Assembly (NCBI GenBank): GCA_024234735.1
Contig: JACKNV010000004.1
Location: forward strand, 186,001 to 250,000
DNA length: 64,000 bases
Reading direction: 5' to 3'
DNA from: Pseudomonadales bacterium
GTDB taxonomy: Bacteria; Pseudomonadota; Gammaproteobacteria; Pseudomonadales; Halieaceae
Positions 34,908 through 45,634 of this stretch are shown one piece after another. The notes below the pieces were generated by a model. It did not search any database, had not been told where the DNA came from, and saw nothing but the letters and a program-made list of their open reading frames with translations. Position 1 is the stretch's first letter; each line of letters begins with the position of its first letter. The translations under genes were made by a program, and so were the position numbers.

Positions 34908-36005
34908 GTGACACTCAAGCGCATCGACTGGGCCGAGGGCGAACTGCTGACCCTGGAGCACGACTCCCACATCCTGCGGGACAATCCGCTGGGCGATCCG
35001 CACGTTCGCAAGCTACAGGTGTGGCTGCCGCCGCAGTACGGCAAAAGCCGCAACAAACGCTTCCCGGTGCTGTACGACCTGGTCGGCTATACCGGCTCGG
35101 GGCCGTCCCACACCGCCTGGCGCAACTTCGACGAGAACGTGCCGGAGCGGGCCGCGCGCCTGATCCACCAGCGCCGCATGGGGGCGGCCATCATCGTGTT
35201 CCCGGACTGCTTCACCGCCCTGGGCGGCAACCAGTACATCAACTCCAGCGCCATCGGCAACTACGCCGACTACCTGACCCGCGAGCTCATCCCCTTCGTG
35301 GACGGCGAACTGCGCACCCTGGCCCGGCGCGATGCGCGGGCCTGTTTCGGCAAGTCCTCCGGCGGCTACGGCGCCATCGTCCACGGCATGAAGTACGCGA
35401 AGTACTGGGGTGCCGTGGCCAACCACTCCGGTGATGCCTACTTCGATTTCGTGTACCGCGCCGATTGGCCCAACACCCTGGACGAGCTGGCCAGGTACCG
35501 CCGCCCTGCCCGCAAGGCCGGCCCCTACGACGTGGCCAGGGCCACCGCCGGCCTGGAGCCGGGGCTGGACGACGGCCGGGTACGGCGCTTTCTGGAGGCT
35601 TTCTGGCACAAGGACAAGCCCGGCGGCCACGAGATCATGTGCCTGATGAACCTGGCCATGGCGGCCAGCTACGACCCGGACCCGGCGGCGCCCAACGGTT
35701 TCCGCCTGCCCTTCGACCTGGAAACCGGCGAACTGCTACCGCAGCGCTGGAAGCGCTGGCTGGCCCACGACCCGATTCACATGGTGAAACGGTATCGCGC
35801 CAATCTCAAAACCCTGCGCGGGATATTCATCGATTGTGGCTGGCGCGACCAGTACCGCATCCACTACGGCACCCGTCTGCTGTCGCGTGAGCTGGCCAGG
35901 CACGCCATCGACCATGTCTACGAGGAGTTCGACGACAACCACTCCGGCATCGACTACCGCATGGACCGCAGCCTGGCCTTTCTCACCCGGGTGCTGGCCA
36001 GGTAG
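34908..36005 (+). CDS. Esterase (alpha/beta hydrolase, esterase D / enterochelin-esterase-like)
   Basis: A 365-residue hydrolase starting at GTG 34908 (AGGA 8 nt upstream); the longer frame from 34647 overlaps herA and is rejected. The fold signatures are LQVWLPPQYGKSRNKRFPVLYDLVGY, an oxyanion segment, and the nucleophile in ARACFGKSSGGYGAI (G-x-S-x-G). It ends with GWRDQYRIHYG and the His of EEFDDNHSG. It resembles the putative esterase family that includes S-formylglutathione hydrolases. No signal peptide. It lies 88 nt downstream of the HerA-like gene; whether they work together is unknown. Confidence 0.8.
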   Translation: MTLKRIDWAEGELLTLEHDSHILRDNPLGDPHVRKLQVWLPPQYGKSRNKRFPVLYDLVGYTGSGPSHTAWRNFDENVPERAARLIHQRRMGAAIIVFPDCFTALGGNQYINSSAIGNYADYLTRELIPFVDGELRTLARRDARACFGKSSGGYGAIVHGMKYAKYWGAVANHSGDAYFDFVYRADWPNTLDELARYRRPARKAGPYDVARATAGLEPGLDDGRVRRFLEAFWHKDKPGGHEIMCLMNLAMAASYDPDPAAPNGFRLPFDLETGELLPQRWKRWLAHDPIHMVKRYRANLKTLRGIFIDCGWRDQYRIHYGTRLLSRELARHAIDHVYEEFDDNHSGIDYRMDRSLAFLTRVLAR

Positions 36006-36042
36006 GCGCTCACCCGAGCCAGGCCGAACCGGTGCGGCCCGG

Positions 36043-37809
36043 TCACGCCCGCCGATAGCGGTAAAAGAGCCAGAACGGCAGCAGCACCAGGAAGGTCAGC
36101 ACCAGCAGCAGTATCTGCGGGGTGAAGCGTTCCTTCAGGGCGTTGTAGACCCCCTGGGAGGCCTGGTCGTAATCCGGGCTCACAGGCAGCACGCCATTGT
36201 CCACCGCGTATTGTTCGTAAAGGGCCTGCATCCGCTCGAAACGCTGGGGCATCTGCCCGGCCAGGTCCCGGGTTTCACCGGGGTCGGTGACGATATTGTA
36301 CAGATGCCACTGGTCGTCCCCCACCGGAGGGCGGTTGCGCACCAGCTTGTAATCCCCGAGGAACAGCGCCGCGTTGCCCGCCAGCTCGTAGCCGATGGGC
36401 TCGTCCGGGCCGTACACCCGGTCGCTCTCGGCGCGCAACAGCGGCAGCAGGCTGCGGCCGACCATGGGCTCCACCGGGCGCCCGCCGTAACGGCCCGGCG
36501 GTGCGCTGACATCCGCCAGTGCCAGTATGGTGGGGGTGATATCGGTCACGTAGGCGAAGGCGTCGGTCTGCTGCCGCTCCAGGAGCAGCGGCGCCCCCGC
36601 CATGATCAACGGCACCCGCATGCCGCCCTCCCCGGCGTAGAATTTGTAAAAGGCCAGCGGACCGGCGGCCGCGCTGGCGAAACTCGGCCCGATACTGTTG
36701 AAGCTGCCTTGTTCCCCCAGGGTGTCGTAGTCGTTGCTGTAGTCGTTCAGGCGCAGCGCGAGGCGCATGCCCAGGCTGCGCACGTCGTCGCCACCGGAGG
36801 CCTCGCTGCCGTTGTCGGAGGTGAAGATGAACACCGTGTCCTGGTAACGGCCAATGCGCTTGAGATGTTCCACCAGCCGCCCCAGGTGGTGGTCCATGGC
36901 ATCGACCATACCGGCGTACACTTCCATGCGACGGGCGTGGTAGCGCTGCATCTCGGGTGAATAGGACGCCCAGTCACCGGTGGTGGACATGGTCACCATG
37001 CCCGCATCCGGGGGGACGATGCCCAGTTCCCGCGCCCGCGCCAGGCGCTGCTTGCGCAGCTCGGTCCAGCCGGCGTCATAGACACCCTGGTATTTGTCCC
37101 GGAAGGCGGCCGGCGCCTGTACCGGAATATGCACTGCCTGAAAGGGCAGGTAGGCAAAGAACGGGCGCCCGTCGGCCGCGTTGGCGTCGATGAACTCGAT
37201 CATCTTGTCCACCAGGAAGCGGGAGGAGTAAAAATCGCCCGGCAGGGTGGTGCGCTCGCCGTCCGCGTACCAGTTGGCTCTCGGATAAATGGGGATATAG
37301 GCCTTCTGCTCCCAGTTGTCGGCGCCCGAGTCGGCCATGGTCACGGTGCGCTCGAACCCGCGCCGGAAGGGCAGCAGGTCCGGCGTCTGGCCCAGGTGCC
37401 ACTTGCCGGCCATGTAGGTGTGGTAACCGGCATCCTGCAGCAGGCTGGCCACCGTGACCACATTGTGGCCCAGGGTGCCGCGGTAGTTGGCATGCTCCTG
37501 CTGCTGCGGGGAGATGGTTTCGGGAATATTCGGCACGCCGTTGCGGTGGCTGTCGACACCGGTCAGCAACATCCCCCGGGTGGGCGCGCAACTGGCGGCC
37601 GTGTGGTAGTTGGTAAAGCGGATTCCCTCGCGCGCCAGGGCGCCCAGGGTGGGGGTATCGATCTCGCTGCCATAGGGAGCGAGGTCGCTGAAGCCCAGGT
37701 CATCGGCGAGCACCAGGACGATATTGGGGGGCGTGGCGGCCGCCAGCCGCGGGCCCGCCAGTAGTGCCAGTGCCAGCGCGACAAACCGCCAAACACCCAC
37801 ACGATTCAC
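36043..37809 (-). CDS. Membrane-anchored arylsulfatase
   Basis: A 588-residue sulfatase from GTG 37809, 5 nt after the stop of the upstream gene. It has a signal peptide (WRFVALALALLAGPRLAAA), metal site NIVLVLADDLGFSD, formylglycine Cys74 in CAPTRGMLLTG, GKWHLGQ, and FTSDNGSEASGG. A single C-terminal helix (ILLLVLTFLVLLPFWLFYRYRR) with a basic tail should tether the mature enzyme to the inner membrane. It differs clearly from the soluble 816-residue sulfatase at 19.7 kb. Activation by a formylglycine-generating enzyme encoded elsewhere is required. Cotranscribed with the DUF4345 protein. Confidence 0.9.
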   Translation of the reverse strand: MNRVGVWRFVALALALLAGPRLAAATPPNIVLVLADDLGFSDLAPYGSEIDTPTLGALAREGIRFTNYHTAASCAPTRGMLLTGVDSHRNGVPNIPETISPQQQEHANYRGTLGHNVVTVASLLQDAGYHTYMAGKWHLGQTPDLLPFRRGFERTVTMADSGADNWEQKAYIPIYPRANWYADGERTTLPGDFYSSRFLVDKMIEFIDANAADGRPFFAYLPFQAVHIPVQAPAAFRDKYQGVYDAGWTELRKQRLARARELGIVPPDAGMVTMSTTGDWASYSPEMQRYHARRMEVYAGMVDAMDHHLGRLVEHLKRIGRYQDTVFIFTSDNGSEASGGDDVRSLGMRLALRLNDYSNDYDTLGEQGSFNSIGPSFASAAAGPLAFYKFYAGEGGMRVPLIMAGAPLLLERQQTDAFAYVTDITPTILALADVSAPPGRYGGRPVEPMVGRSLLPLLRAESDRVYGPDEPIGYELAGNAALFLGDYKLVRNRPPVGDDQWHLYNIVTDPGETRDLAGQMPQRFERMQALYEQYAVDNGVLPVSPDYDQASQGVYNALKERFTPQILLLVLTFLVLLPFWLFYRYRRA

Positions 37810-37814
37810 CGGCG

Positions 37815-38189
37815 CTAGTCCCGGGCGAGCCGTGCCCCGGCGAACAGCAACAGGCTGCCGACGATCACCTCCACCGCGATGCCGTCGACGACAAAGGCGG
37901 CATCGTGAAACAACCACGCTATCAGGCGGTAGATGGCGGCGCCGAACATGATCAACGCGGGCACGTGATACCAGCTGCGCCGGGCGGTGATCACGGCGGT
38001 GAAAATGAACAGGCCACCGGCGAGGAAAAACACCCCGATATCGGCCATCTGCGAGCTGCGGGCGGCGCCCTCCAGCAGGGGCATGCCCAGGGTGGCCGCC
38101 GCGCCCGCGGGGTCCACCGCCCAGCGCAGCCCCATGACCACGAAAAACAGGCCAGCCAGTACCACCAGCACTTTCAAAACGGTATTCAT
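37815..38189 (-). CDS. DUF4345 family membrane protein
   Basis: A 124-residue integral membrane protein with four hydrophobic segments (VLVVLAGLFFVVMGLRW, IGVFFLAGGLFIFTAVI, VPALIMFGAAIYRLIAW, VEVIVGSLLLFAGA). The layout matches DUF4345. ATG 38189 has an AAGGAG site. The function is unknown. It is immediately followed by the membrane-anchored sulfatase gene (stop to start 5 nt), so the two are expressed together. Confidence 0.75.
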   Translation of the reverse strand: MNTVLKVLVVLAGLFFVVMGLRWAVDPAGAAATLGMPLLEGAARSSQMADIGVFFLAGGLFIFTAVITARRSWYHVPALIMFGAAIYRLIAWLFHDAAFVVDGIAVEVIVGSLLLFAGARLARD

Positions 38190-38322
38190 TATTGTTGCTC
38201 CTTGTAAAAGCGGGTTACTCACTCCTCGCGCGAGGGGCACAAGATAACAAAAAAAACAGGATGTGGTAGTGCTGGTTCAGCTTACCGGCCACGGCAAACC
38301 GGGGGCCCGGACGGGATGCGCC

Positions 38323-39063
38323 TCAGGAGTACCGCGCCAGGTGCTCCAGCCCCTCGAAAACCAGGTCGGGCAGCAGCTCGCCGCCGCGTCCCAGCAACTC
38401 GCGCAACATGTCACCGCCCCCGCCGCAAAACACCAGCGGTGGCGGCCCACCCGGGGCGCGCTCCAGAGCCAGCGCCACCGCCCCCGCCTGGGCCAGGGCG
38501 ATACCGTGGCGCACCGCCTGCGCGGTGGACACACCCGGCGCCAGGCCGTATTCCGCCTGTTCGGCAAAGCGCACCCGGTCGGTATCCAGCAACAGGGCGC
38601 GCTCCATGAGAAACGCGCCGGGAATGATGTAGCCGCCCTCGTGGCGGCCGCCGTCCCCCACCAGGTCGATGGTCAGGGCCGAGCCGGCGTCCACCACGCA
38701 CACCCTGCCCCGCACCCGCTCCCAGGCCGCCAGCATGGCCAGCCAGCGGTCCACCCCCAGGCGGCCGGGCTCGGCGTAGCTGTTGCGCAACTCACCGCTG
38801 CGCGCCGGGGTGCGCGCGAACCAGGGCTCGGTGTGCCAGCGCTCGCCGAGCAATTCCAGCAATTCCGCTTCCGCCCCGGTGGCGGCCACGCTGGCGATCC
38901 AGATCTGCTCCACCTGCGGCGCGCAATTGAGCAGGGCCTCGCGGGAGGCCCAGTCGGCGGGCAGGTACTTGCCGCGGGCGACGATCTCGCCGGCGCGCAG
39001 CAGGCGCCACTTGGCGCCGCTGTTGCCCACGTCCATCTGCAGACAACTGGCTGCGGGTTTCAC
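38323..39063 (-). CDS. coaX: Type III pantothenate kinase
   Basis: A 246-residue CoaX. It has the ASKHA phosphate loop MDVGNSGAKWRLL, GRLGVDRWLAMLAAWE, CVVDAGSALTIDLV and GGYIIPGAFLMERALL. It catalyses phosphorylation of pantothenate, the first step of coenzyme A synthesis, and needs a monovalent cation. Its start overlaps the birA stop by 4 nt (ATGA), the common birA-coaX pair of gammaproteobacteria. Complete, with all signature motifs. Confidence 0.93.
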   Translation of the reverse strand: MKPAASCLQMDVGNSGAKWRLLRAGEIVARGKYLPADWASREALLNCAPQVEQIWIASVAATGAEAELLELLGERWHTEPWFARTPARSGELRNSYAEPGRLGVDRWLAMLAAWERVRGRVCVVDAGSALTIDLVGDGGRHEGGYIIPGAFLMERALLLDTDRVRFAEQAEYGLAPGVSTAQAVRHGIALAQAGAVALALERAPGGPPPLVFCGGGGDMLRELLGRGGELLPDLVFEGLEHLARYS

Positions 39064-40040
39064 GGCGCCTCCCGCAGGGATATCTCGCCGCCGAACACCG
39101 CCTGCACCCCGCCGGCGGCGGTTTCCAGTTGCAGGGCCCCGCGGTCGTCGACGCCGCGCGCCGTGCCCGCCAGTTGCCGCTCGCCGCTGTGCAGTACCAC
39201 GGGCCTGCCGGCGTGGGCATCCAGCGCCTCCCAGGCCTCCCGCCAGGGGGCGAACCCGGTCTGCTCGAAGCTGGCCAACAGCGGCAGCAGTTCGTTCAGC
39301 AGCGCCCCCAGCAGGGCGTTGCGCCCCGGGTATTCACCACCACTGAAGGTGCGGATATCGGTCCAGGCCTGGTCGATGCCCCCGGCGGCGGCCGCCGGCA
39401 TGGCCACGTTCAGGCCCACCCCCACCACCACCTGGCAGGCGCCGGCGGCATCCCCGGTCATCTCCAGCAGTACCCCGCCCAGTTTGGCACCGCCGGCCAG
39501 CACGTCGTTGGGCCACTTCAACTGCACCGCGGGCAGCCTGCAGGCGGCCAGGGCCCGCGCCACCGCCACACCCACAGCCAGGCTCAGGCCCTCCAGGGCA
39601 CCGGCGCCCTGTTGGTACTGCCATGCCAGCGACACATAGAGATTGCGGGCGAAAGGGCTGACCCAGCTGCGCCCGCGGCGGCCGCGCCCGGCGCTCTGCT
39701 GCTCGGCGCTGCAGACATAGCCCGCACCTACTCCCTGCTCGATCCGGCGCAGGGCCTGGGCATTGGTGGAGTCGACGCTCTCCAGCAACTCCAGCCGACT
39801 CAGCAGGGAGGCCGCATCCGGCGCCAGCGCGGCGCGCACCGCGGCGGCGTCCAGCAGGTCGATGCCGCCGGGAATGCGGTAGCCGCGGCCTTTCACCGAC
39901 TCGATCTCCAGCCCCAGCCCGGCCAGCTTGTTGAGTTGCTTCCACACCGCCGTGCGGCTCACCCCCAGGGCCGCGGCGAGTTCCTGGCCGGAGCGGAACT
40001 CGCCACTGGCGAGCAGGGGCAACAGGGTGGTCTTGGTCAT
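39060..40040 (-). CDS. birA: Bifunctional biotin-protein ligase / biotin operon repressor
   Basis: A 326-residue BirA. The N-terminal winged helix (QELAAALGVSRTAVWKQLNKL) gives the repressor function. The ligase core has STNAQALRR, SAEQQSAGRGRRGRSW (biotinyl-AMP loop), LKWPNDVLAGGAKLGGVLLE and VGVGLNV; a C-terminal SH3-like domain follows. It attaches biotin to acceptor lysines, including the methylcrotonoyl-CoA carboxylase subunit encoded 5 kb away. A two-gene operon with coaX. Confidence 0.95.
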   Translation of the reverse strand: MTKTTLLPLLASGEFRSGQELAAALGVSRTAVWKQLNKLAGLGLEIESVKGRGYRIPGGIDLLDAAAVRAALAPDAASLLSRLELLESVDSTNAQALRRIEQGVGAGYVCSAEQQSAGRGRRGRSWVSPFARNLYVSLAWQYQQGAGALEGLSLAVGVAVARALAACRLPAVQLKWPNDVLAGGAKLGGVLLEMTGDAAGACQVVVGVGLNVAMPAAAAGGIDQAWTDIRTFSGGEYPGRNALLGALLNELLPLLASFEQTGFAPWREAWEALDAHAGRPVVLHSGERQLAGTARGVDDRGALQLETAAGGVQAVFGGEISLREAP

Positions 40041-40092
40041 GGCAAAGCCGATTACAGCGGATTAGCGCCGGATGATAGCAAACAAGCCGGAG

Positions 40093-40125
40093 CCTGTGCC
40101 TCCCCGAAAACCGGGAGGGCACAGG
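40093..40125 (-). terminator. Hairpin between ceramidase-like gene and birA
   Basis: CCTGTGCC-TCCC and GGGA-GGGCACAGG form a 12-bp stem with one bulge. Read on the minus strand it lies 33 nt after the ceramidase-like gene and is followed by a moderately T-rich stretch. Likely transcript end. Confidence 0.5.
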
Positions 40126-40157
40126 TAGTCGGGCTTTCGCGGCTCCCGGCCGCGCGG

Positions 40158-42113
40158 CTACTGCTGCTCGAACAGTCTCACGGTCGCCGCCCACAGGTCG
40201 TCAACCAGGTCCCAGCCCGCCGAGTTGGTCTCTTCGTAGTGGCCGGCGGGCTTCTCGATTTCGGCGCCCACCATCTGGCCGTAGTAGCACACCGCGCGCA
40301 CCGCCGGGCCGTCCGCCCCCAGCGACTCGAAGAACTGCGCGTCATCGGTCACTTTCTGGCAGGTCAGCCCCCCTACCCAGGTGGGCGATTCGATCAGGCC
40401 GCGCTGCGCCAGGTCCTCGCAACTGGTACCGGGCAGAGCCGACAGCGACAGCGGGTGGCATTGCAGCCGGTAGTCGGAGGCCGGCACGAAATAACCTACC
40501 TCGTCGGTACCCAGGCCGATGGTGAAGGTGATGGACTCGTCCACCAGCGACAGATAGTGGCCGGGGATCACATAATCCGCCCCGGTGGCGTGCTCGTCGG
40601 GATTGCTGTTGTATTTTTCCGGCGGCGCGGTATTGAAATCCTCCGGCAGGCCGATCACCAGCTCCGAGGACACCTCGCCGGGCAGGAACAGCATGCCCAC
40701 ATCGCCGAAATCCACATGGATCACCCGGGTCTTGAGCACATCGCCCCTGGATACCTCATAGCCCAGCAACGGGGTGAGCACCGGGTCGGCTACGGTCTCG
40801 TTGCCGGTGTCGACGCAGTTGTCGTCGCTGAAGGGTTTGCCCTCGCAGCTGTAGACCCGCATCGGGTTCCAGCCCAGCTCGCCCTCGGCCTGCAGTACCC
40901 TGAAACCGAGATTGGTCACCCGGCTGTAGAACTCCTCCTTGCGCACGTCGATCGCCTCCACAGCCATGGGCTCGGCCTTCTCCAGCAATGCCTGCACTGC
41001 GTTGGCCAGTTCCGTGCCGGTGGACTCGGTTTTGGCGAAGGACTGGCACTCGTACTGGTTGCTCTTGTCGCACTCGGCCAGGGGCTGCGCCCCCTCCGGT
41101 ATGGTCTTGCCGTCACCCACCGGGTGCTCGTCGTCGACCAGCCAGGTCGGGGCGTGCAGCGGCCCGGTGAGCACGCCCAGGGCGCCGTTGAAAAACGCTA
41201 CCTCACCGCCGTAGGCGGCCTGCAGGCGAACCTCCAGCACACTGACGAAATCGCCGGTGAAGTACCGCCCCTCGGCGGTACATTTGCTGCCCTCCCAGCC
41301 CTTGACCGCACAGGCTTCCTCCAGACCCGCGGCCGCCGCCGGCGGCTCCCAGCCAAGCGTGACTTCCGGGTGGGAATTCCACTGCACCAGCACCGCGATG
41401 GACTCGCCGGTTTCGACCGAGTCAAAGGCCATCACGTTCAGGCGGTTGTCATAGACGCGCGGGTCGCGCTGGTCCACGGTCCCGTAGTCGTGCTCGCCCG
41501 CGGCCACCCTGGCCGTTGCCGGCTGCAGCGCCGCCACCGCTTCACCGACGGCGTCCACCATTTGCTGCACCGCCATCTCGTACCACTCCCCGTTGGGGCC
41601 AAATGCCGTCTCGGGGCCGTGGTGGTTGTGCGAGGCGGACACCAGGATCTCCGCTTCGGCCCACTCACCCGGCAGGGCCGCCCTGGCGCGCTCCACAATG
41701 ACGTCGACGTCTGCTTTCAGGTGCATATAGGTATTACTGGTGAGGAAGATGACCCGCTGACCATCCCGCTCCAGGGCGACCGCCGTGGCGCGTATGTCAT
41801 CGTGTACCCAGGAGCCGTCGCTGTTGCCGTTGCCCACGTCCACCCGGCCCTGGTCCCACACGGGGATGAACACACCCGGGTAATCCGGGTCCAGCTCGGC
41901 GGCGGCTGGCCAGCCCGGGACGTCCTGGAGATAGTCGCGGCCGCCGCTGACGGTAGGCAACAGGCTGCGGCTGGCCGCGCCAACCTGCAGCTCGGTGGCA
42001 ACCGGCGTCTCCGCCTGGCTGTCGTTGTCGTTGTTGTCGTTGTTGCCGTTGCTGCAGCCGAACAACACCAGTGCCAGGCAGACCGAACCTGCCAGCTTGA
42101 AAAACCGCGTCAT
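40158..42113 (-). CDS. Ceramidase-like lipoprotein (neutral/alkaline non-lysosomal ceramidase N-terminal family)
   Basis: A 651-residue precursor from ATG 42113; the ATG six bases upstream sits too close to the AAGGAG site. The signal peptide ends in a lipobox (LVLFGC), followed by an Asn/Asp-rich linker. The core begins LQVGAASRSLLP and contains VHDDIRATAVALE, VIFLTSNTYM and VSASHNHHGPETAFG, where the His cluster corresponds to the zinc site of neutral ceramidases. It also has VLVQWNSHPEVTLG. Several Cys pairs suggest disulfides. Lipoprotein anchoring is unusual for ceramidases, and amide hydrolysis of sphingolipid- or other lipid-type substrates is inferred only. Followed by birA on the same strand after a hairpin. 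Confidence 0.7.
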   Translation of the reverse strand: MTRFFKLAGSVCLALVLFGCSNGNNDNNDNDSQAETPVATELQVGAASRSLLPTVSGGRDYLQDVPGWPAAAELDPDYPGVFIPVWDQGRVDVGNGNSDGSWVHDDIRATAVALERDGQRVIFLTSNTYMHLKADVDVIVERARAALPGEWAEAEILVSASHNHHGPETAFGPNGEWYEMAVQQMVDAVGEAVAALQPATARVAAGEHDYGTVDQRDPRVYDNRLNVMAFDSVETGESIAVLVQWNSHPEVTLGWEPPAAAAGLEEACAVKGWEGSKCTAEGRYFTGDFVSVLEVRLQAAYGGEVAFFNGALGVLTGPLHAPTWLVDDEHPVGDGKTIPEGAQPLAECDKSNQYECQSFAKTESTGTELANAVQALLEKAEPMAVEAIDVRKEEFYSRVTNLGFRVLQAEGELGWNPMRVYSCEGKPFSDDNCVDTGNETVADPVLTPLLGYEVSRGDVLKTRVIHVDFGDVGMLFLPGEVSSELVIGLPEDFNTAPPEKYNSNPDEHATGADYVIPGHYLSLVDESITFTIGLGTDEVGYFVPASDYRLQCHPLSLSALPGTSCEDLAQRGLIESPTWVGGLTCQKVTDDAQFFESLGADGPAVRAVCYYGQMVGAEIEKPAGHYEETNSAGWDLVDDLWAATVRLFEQQ

Positions 42114-42275
42114 GCTCATTGCTCCTTTGTCAGTATCAGAGGCGGACAAAAACCCTCCCCGGCCAACGCCCGTGGTCTCGGGGGTCGCGAAGTCTATACA
42201 GCGTGACGGACAGATGACATGGCATCCGGCGCCACCGGACCGACCCGGCGCGCCATCAACCAGAGAGAATGACGT

Positions 42276-42289
42276 TTACGTTAACGTAA
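42276..42289. promoter_or_regulatory. LiuR-type operator palindrome
   Basis: TTACGTTAACGTAA is a perfect 14-bp palindrome 45 nt upstream of the liuR start. It matches the ACGT-N-ACGT style described for LiuR, the MerR-type regulator of leucine/isovalerate catabolism, so it is the probable autoregulatory and operon-control site. Confidence 0.7.
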
Positions 42290-42334
42290 TGCATGTGATA
42301 CAGTCAAGCCACGAACAGCCAGGGCGCCGCCACC

Positions 42335-42748
42335 ATGCCTGGAAAGACCTACACCATTTCTGAACTGGCCAGGGAATTCGGGATCACCACCCGCACCATC
42401 CGCTTCTACGAGGAGAAGGGCCTGATCTCCCCCCTGCGGGAAGGGCAGAAGCGGCTGTATTCCAACGCCGACCGGGTGCGCATCAAACTCATCCTGCGCG
42501 GCAAACGCATCGGCATGACCCTGGCCGAGTGCGTCGACTTCATCGACATGTACGACCCTGCGCACAACAACAACGACCAGCTAAACTCCCTCATCGAGGA
42601 CGTCAAACAGCGCCGCGCGCAACTGCTGCAGCGCAAACGCGACATCGAGGACATGCTGGCCGGCCTGGACGAGGTCCAGGCCCTGTGCGAAACCAGCCTG
42701 GCGACCAACACGCCGGGCACGGACCGGAAAAAATCCCCAGGACAGTAA
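42335..42748 (+). CDS. liuR: MerR-family regulator of leucine/isovalerate catabolism
   Basis: A 137-residue MerR protein: helix-turn-helix YTISELAREFGITTRTIRFYEEKGLI, wing ...EGQKRLYSNADRVRIKLILRGKRIG, and a coiled-coil dimerisation helix (EDVKQRRAQLLQRKRDIEDML). Its position 12 nt before an isovaleryl-CoA dehydrogenase gene and the palindrome upstream identify it as LiuR. It probably represses or activates the operon in response to branched-chain acyl-CoA. Confidence 0.9.
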   Translation: MPGKTYTISELAREFGITTRTIRFYEEKGLISPLREGQKRLYSNADRVRIKLILRGKRIGMTLAECVDFIDMYDPAHNNNDQLNSLIEDVKQRRAQLLQRKRDIEDMLAGLDEVQALCETSLATNTPGTDRKKSPGQ

Positions 42749-42760
42749 CAGGAAACCACC

Positions 42761-43930
42761 ATGAATACCGGCTACCCCAACCTCAATTTCGGCCTCGGCG
42801 AAGAACTGGACATGCTGCGCGACGCGGTCTACCAGATGTGCCAGAAGGAGATCGCCCCGCGCGCCGCGCAGATCGACCGCGACAACGAGTTCCCGGCGGA
42901 CCTGTGGCGCAAGTTCGGCGACATGGGCCTGCTGGGCATCACCGTGGAGGACGAATACGGCGGCAGCAACATGGGTTACCTGGCCCACGCCGTGGTCATG
43001 GAGGAGATCAGCCGCGCCTCGGGCTCGGTGGGCCTGTCCTACGGCGCCATGTCCAACCTGTGCCTCAACCAGCTGCGCAAGAACGGGAGCGAGGCCCAGA
43101 AACACAAATACCTGCCGAAGCTGTGCAGTGGCGAACACGTGGGCGCGCTGGCCATGTCCGAGCCCAACGCCGGCTCCGACGTGGTGAGCATGAAGCTGCA
43201 CGCCCGCCGCGACGGCGACCACTACATCCTCAACGGCGCCAAGATGTGGATCACCAACGGCCCCGACGCCGACGTGTACATCATCTACGCCAAGACCGAC
43301 CCGGCGGCGGGCTCAAAGGGAATCACCGCCTTTATCGTGGAGCGCGACACCCCGGGCTTCTCGCGCTCGCCCAAGCTGGACAAGCTGGGCATGCGCGGCT
43401 CCAACACCTGCGAGCTGGTGTTCGAGGACGCCAGGGTGCCGGCGGAGAACGTGCTGCGCAGCGAGGGCGACGGCGTCAGGATCCTGATGTCGGGCCTGGA
43501 CTACGAACGCACGGTGCTGTCCGGCGGCCCGGTGGGCCTGATGCAGGCCTGCGTGGACGAGGTGCTGCCCTACCTGCATGATCGCAAGCAGTTCGGCCAG
43601 AGTATCGGCGAGTTCCAGCTGATGCAGGGCAAGCTGGCGGACATGTACGCCGACCTCAACGCCAGCCGCGCCTACCTGTACGCGGTGGCCGCCGCCTGCG
43701 ACCGCGGCGAGGAGACCCGCCAGGACTGCGCCGCGGTGATCCTGTTCACCGCGGAAAAGGCCACCCAGATGGCGCTGCAGGCGATCCAGGCCCTGGGCGG
43801 CTACGGCTATACCAACGATGCCAATGCCGGGCGCCTGCTGCGCGACGCCAAGCTGTACGAGATCGGCGCCGGCACCTCCGAGGTGCGCCGCATGCTGATC
43901 GGCCGCGAACTGTTCAACGCAACCCGCTAG
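42761..43930 (+). CDS. liuA: Isovaleryl-CoA dehydrogenase
   Basis: A 389-residue acyl-CoA dehydrogenase: FAD site segments GALAMSEPNAGSDVVSM and WITNGPDADVYIIYAKT, LGMRGSNTCEL, and LDYERTVLSGGP. In the last motif the Glu is the catalytic base of the isovaleryl-CoA subgroup, placed in helix G rather than the usual C-terminal position. GGYGYTNDANAGRLLRDAKL ends the core. It oxidises isovaleryl-CoA to 3-methylcrotonoyl-CoA in leucine degradation. Second gene of the liu operon. Confidence 0.95.
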   Translation: MNTGYPNLNFGLGEELDMLRDAVYQMCQKEIAPRAAQIDRDNEFPADLWRKFGDMGLLGITVEDEYGGSNMGYLAHAVVMEEISRASGSVGLSYGAMSNLCLNQLRKNGSEAQKHKYLPKLCSGEHVGALAMSEPNAGSDVVSMKLHARRDGDHYILNGAKMWITNGPDADVYIIYAKTDPAAGSKGITAFIVERDTPGFSRSPKLDKLGMRGSNTCELVFEDARVPAENVLRSEGDGVRILMSGLDYERTVLSGGPVGLMQACVDEVLPYLHDRKQFGQSIGEFQLMQGKLADMYADLNASRAYLYAVAAACDRGEETRQDCAAVILFTAEKATQMALQAIQALGGYGYTNDANAGRLLRDAKLYEIGAGTSEVRRMLIGRELFNATR

Positions 43931-43938
43931 GACTTCCC

Positions 43939-45546
<1,608 letters not shown>

Positions 45547-45634
45547 TGACACGGGTGATTCTTTCTGTTCCATTGCCGGCCCAGGCGCCTTCGGCCCCTG
45601 GGCCCAGCGCGACTCCCGAAAAAGAGAGACAACG

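Noticed and set aside
39129..42206. Plus-strand open frame of 1025 codons across birA and the ceramidase-like gene
   Set aside because: Antisense shadow; low-complexity Gly/Arg/Gln-rich translation, while the minus strand carries complete motif-bearing proteins.
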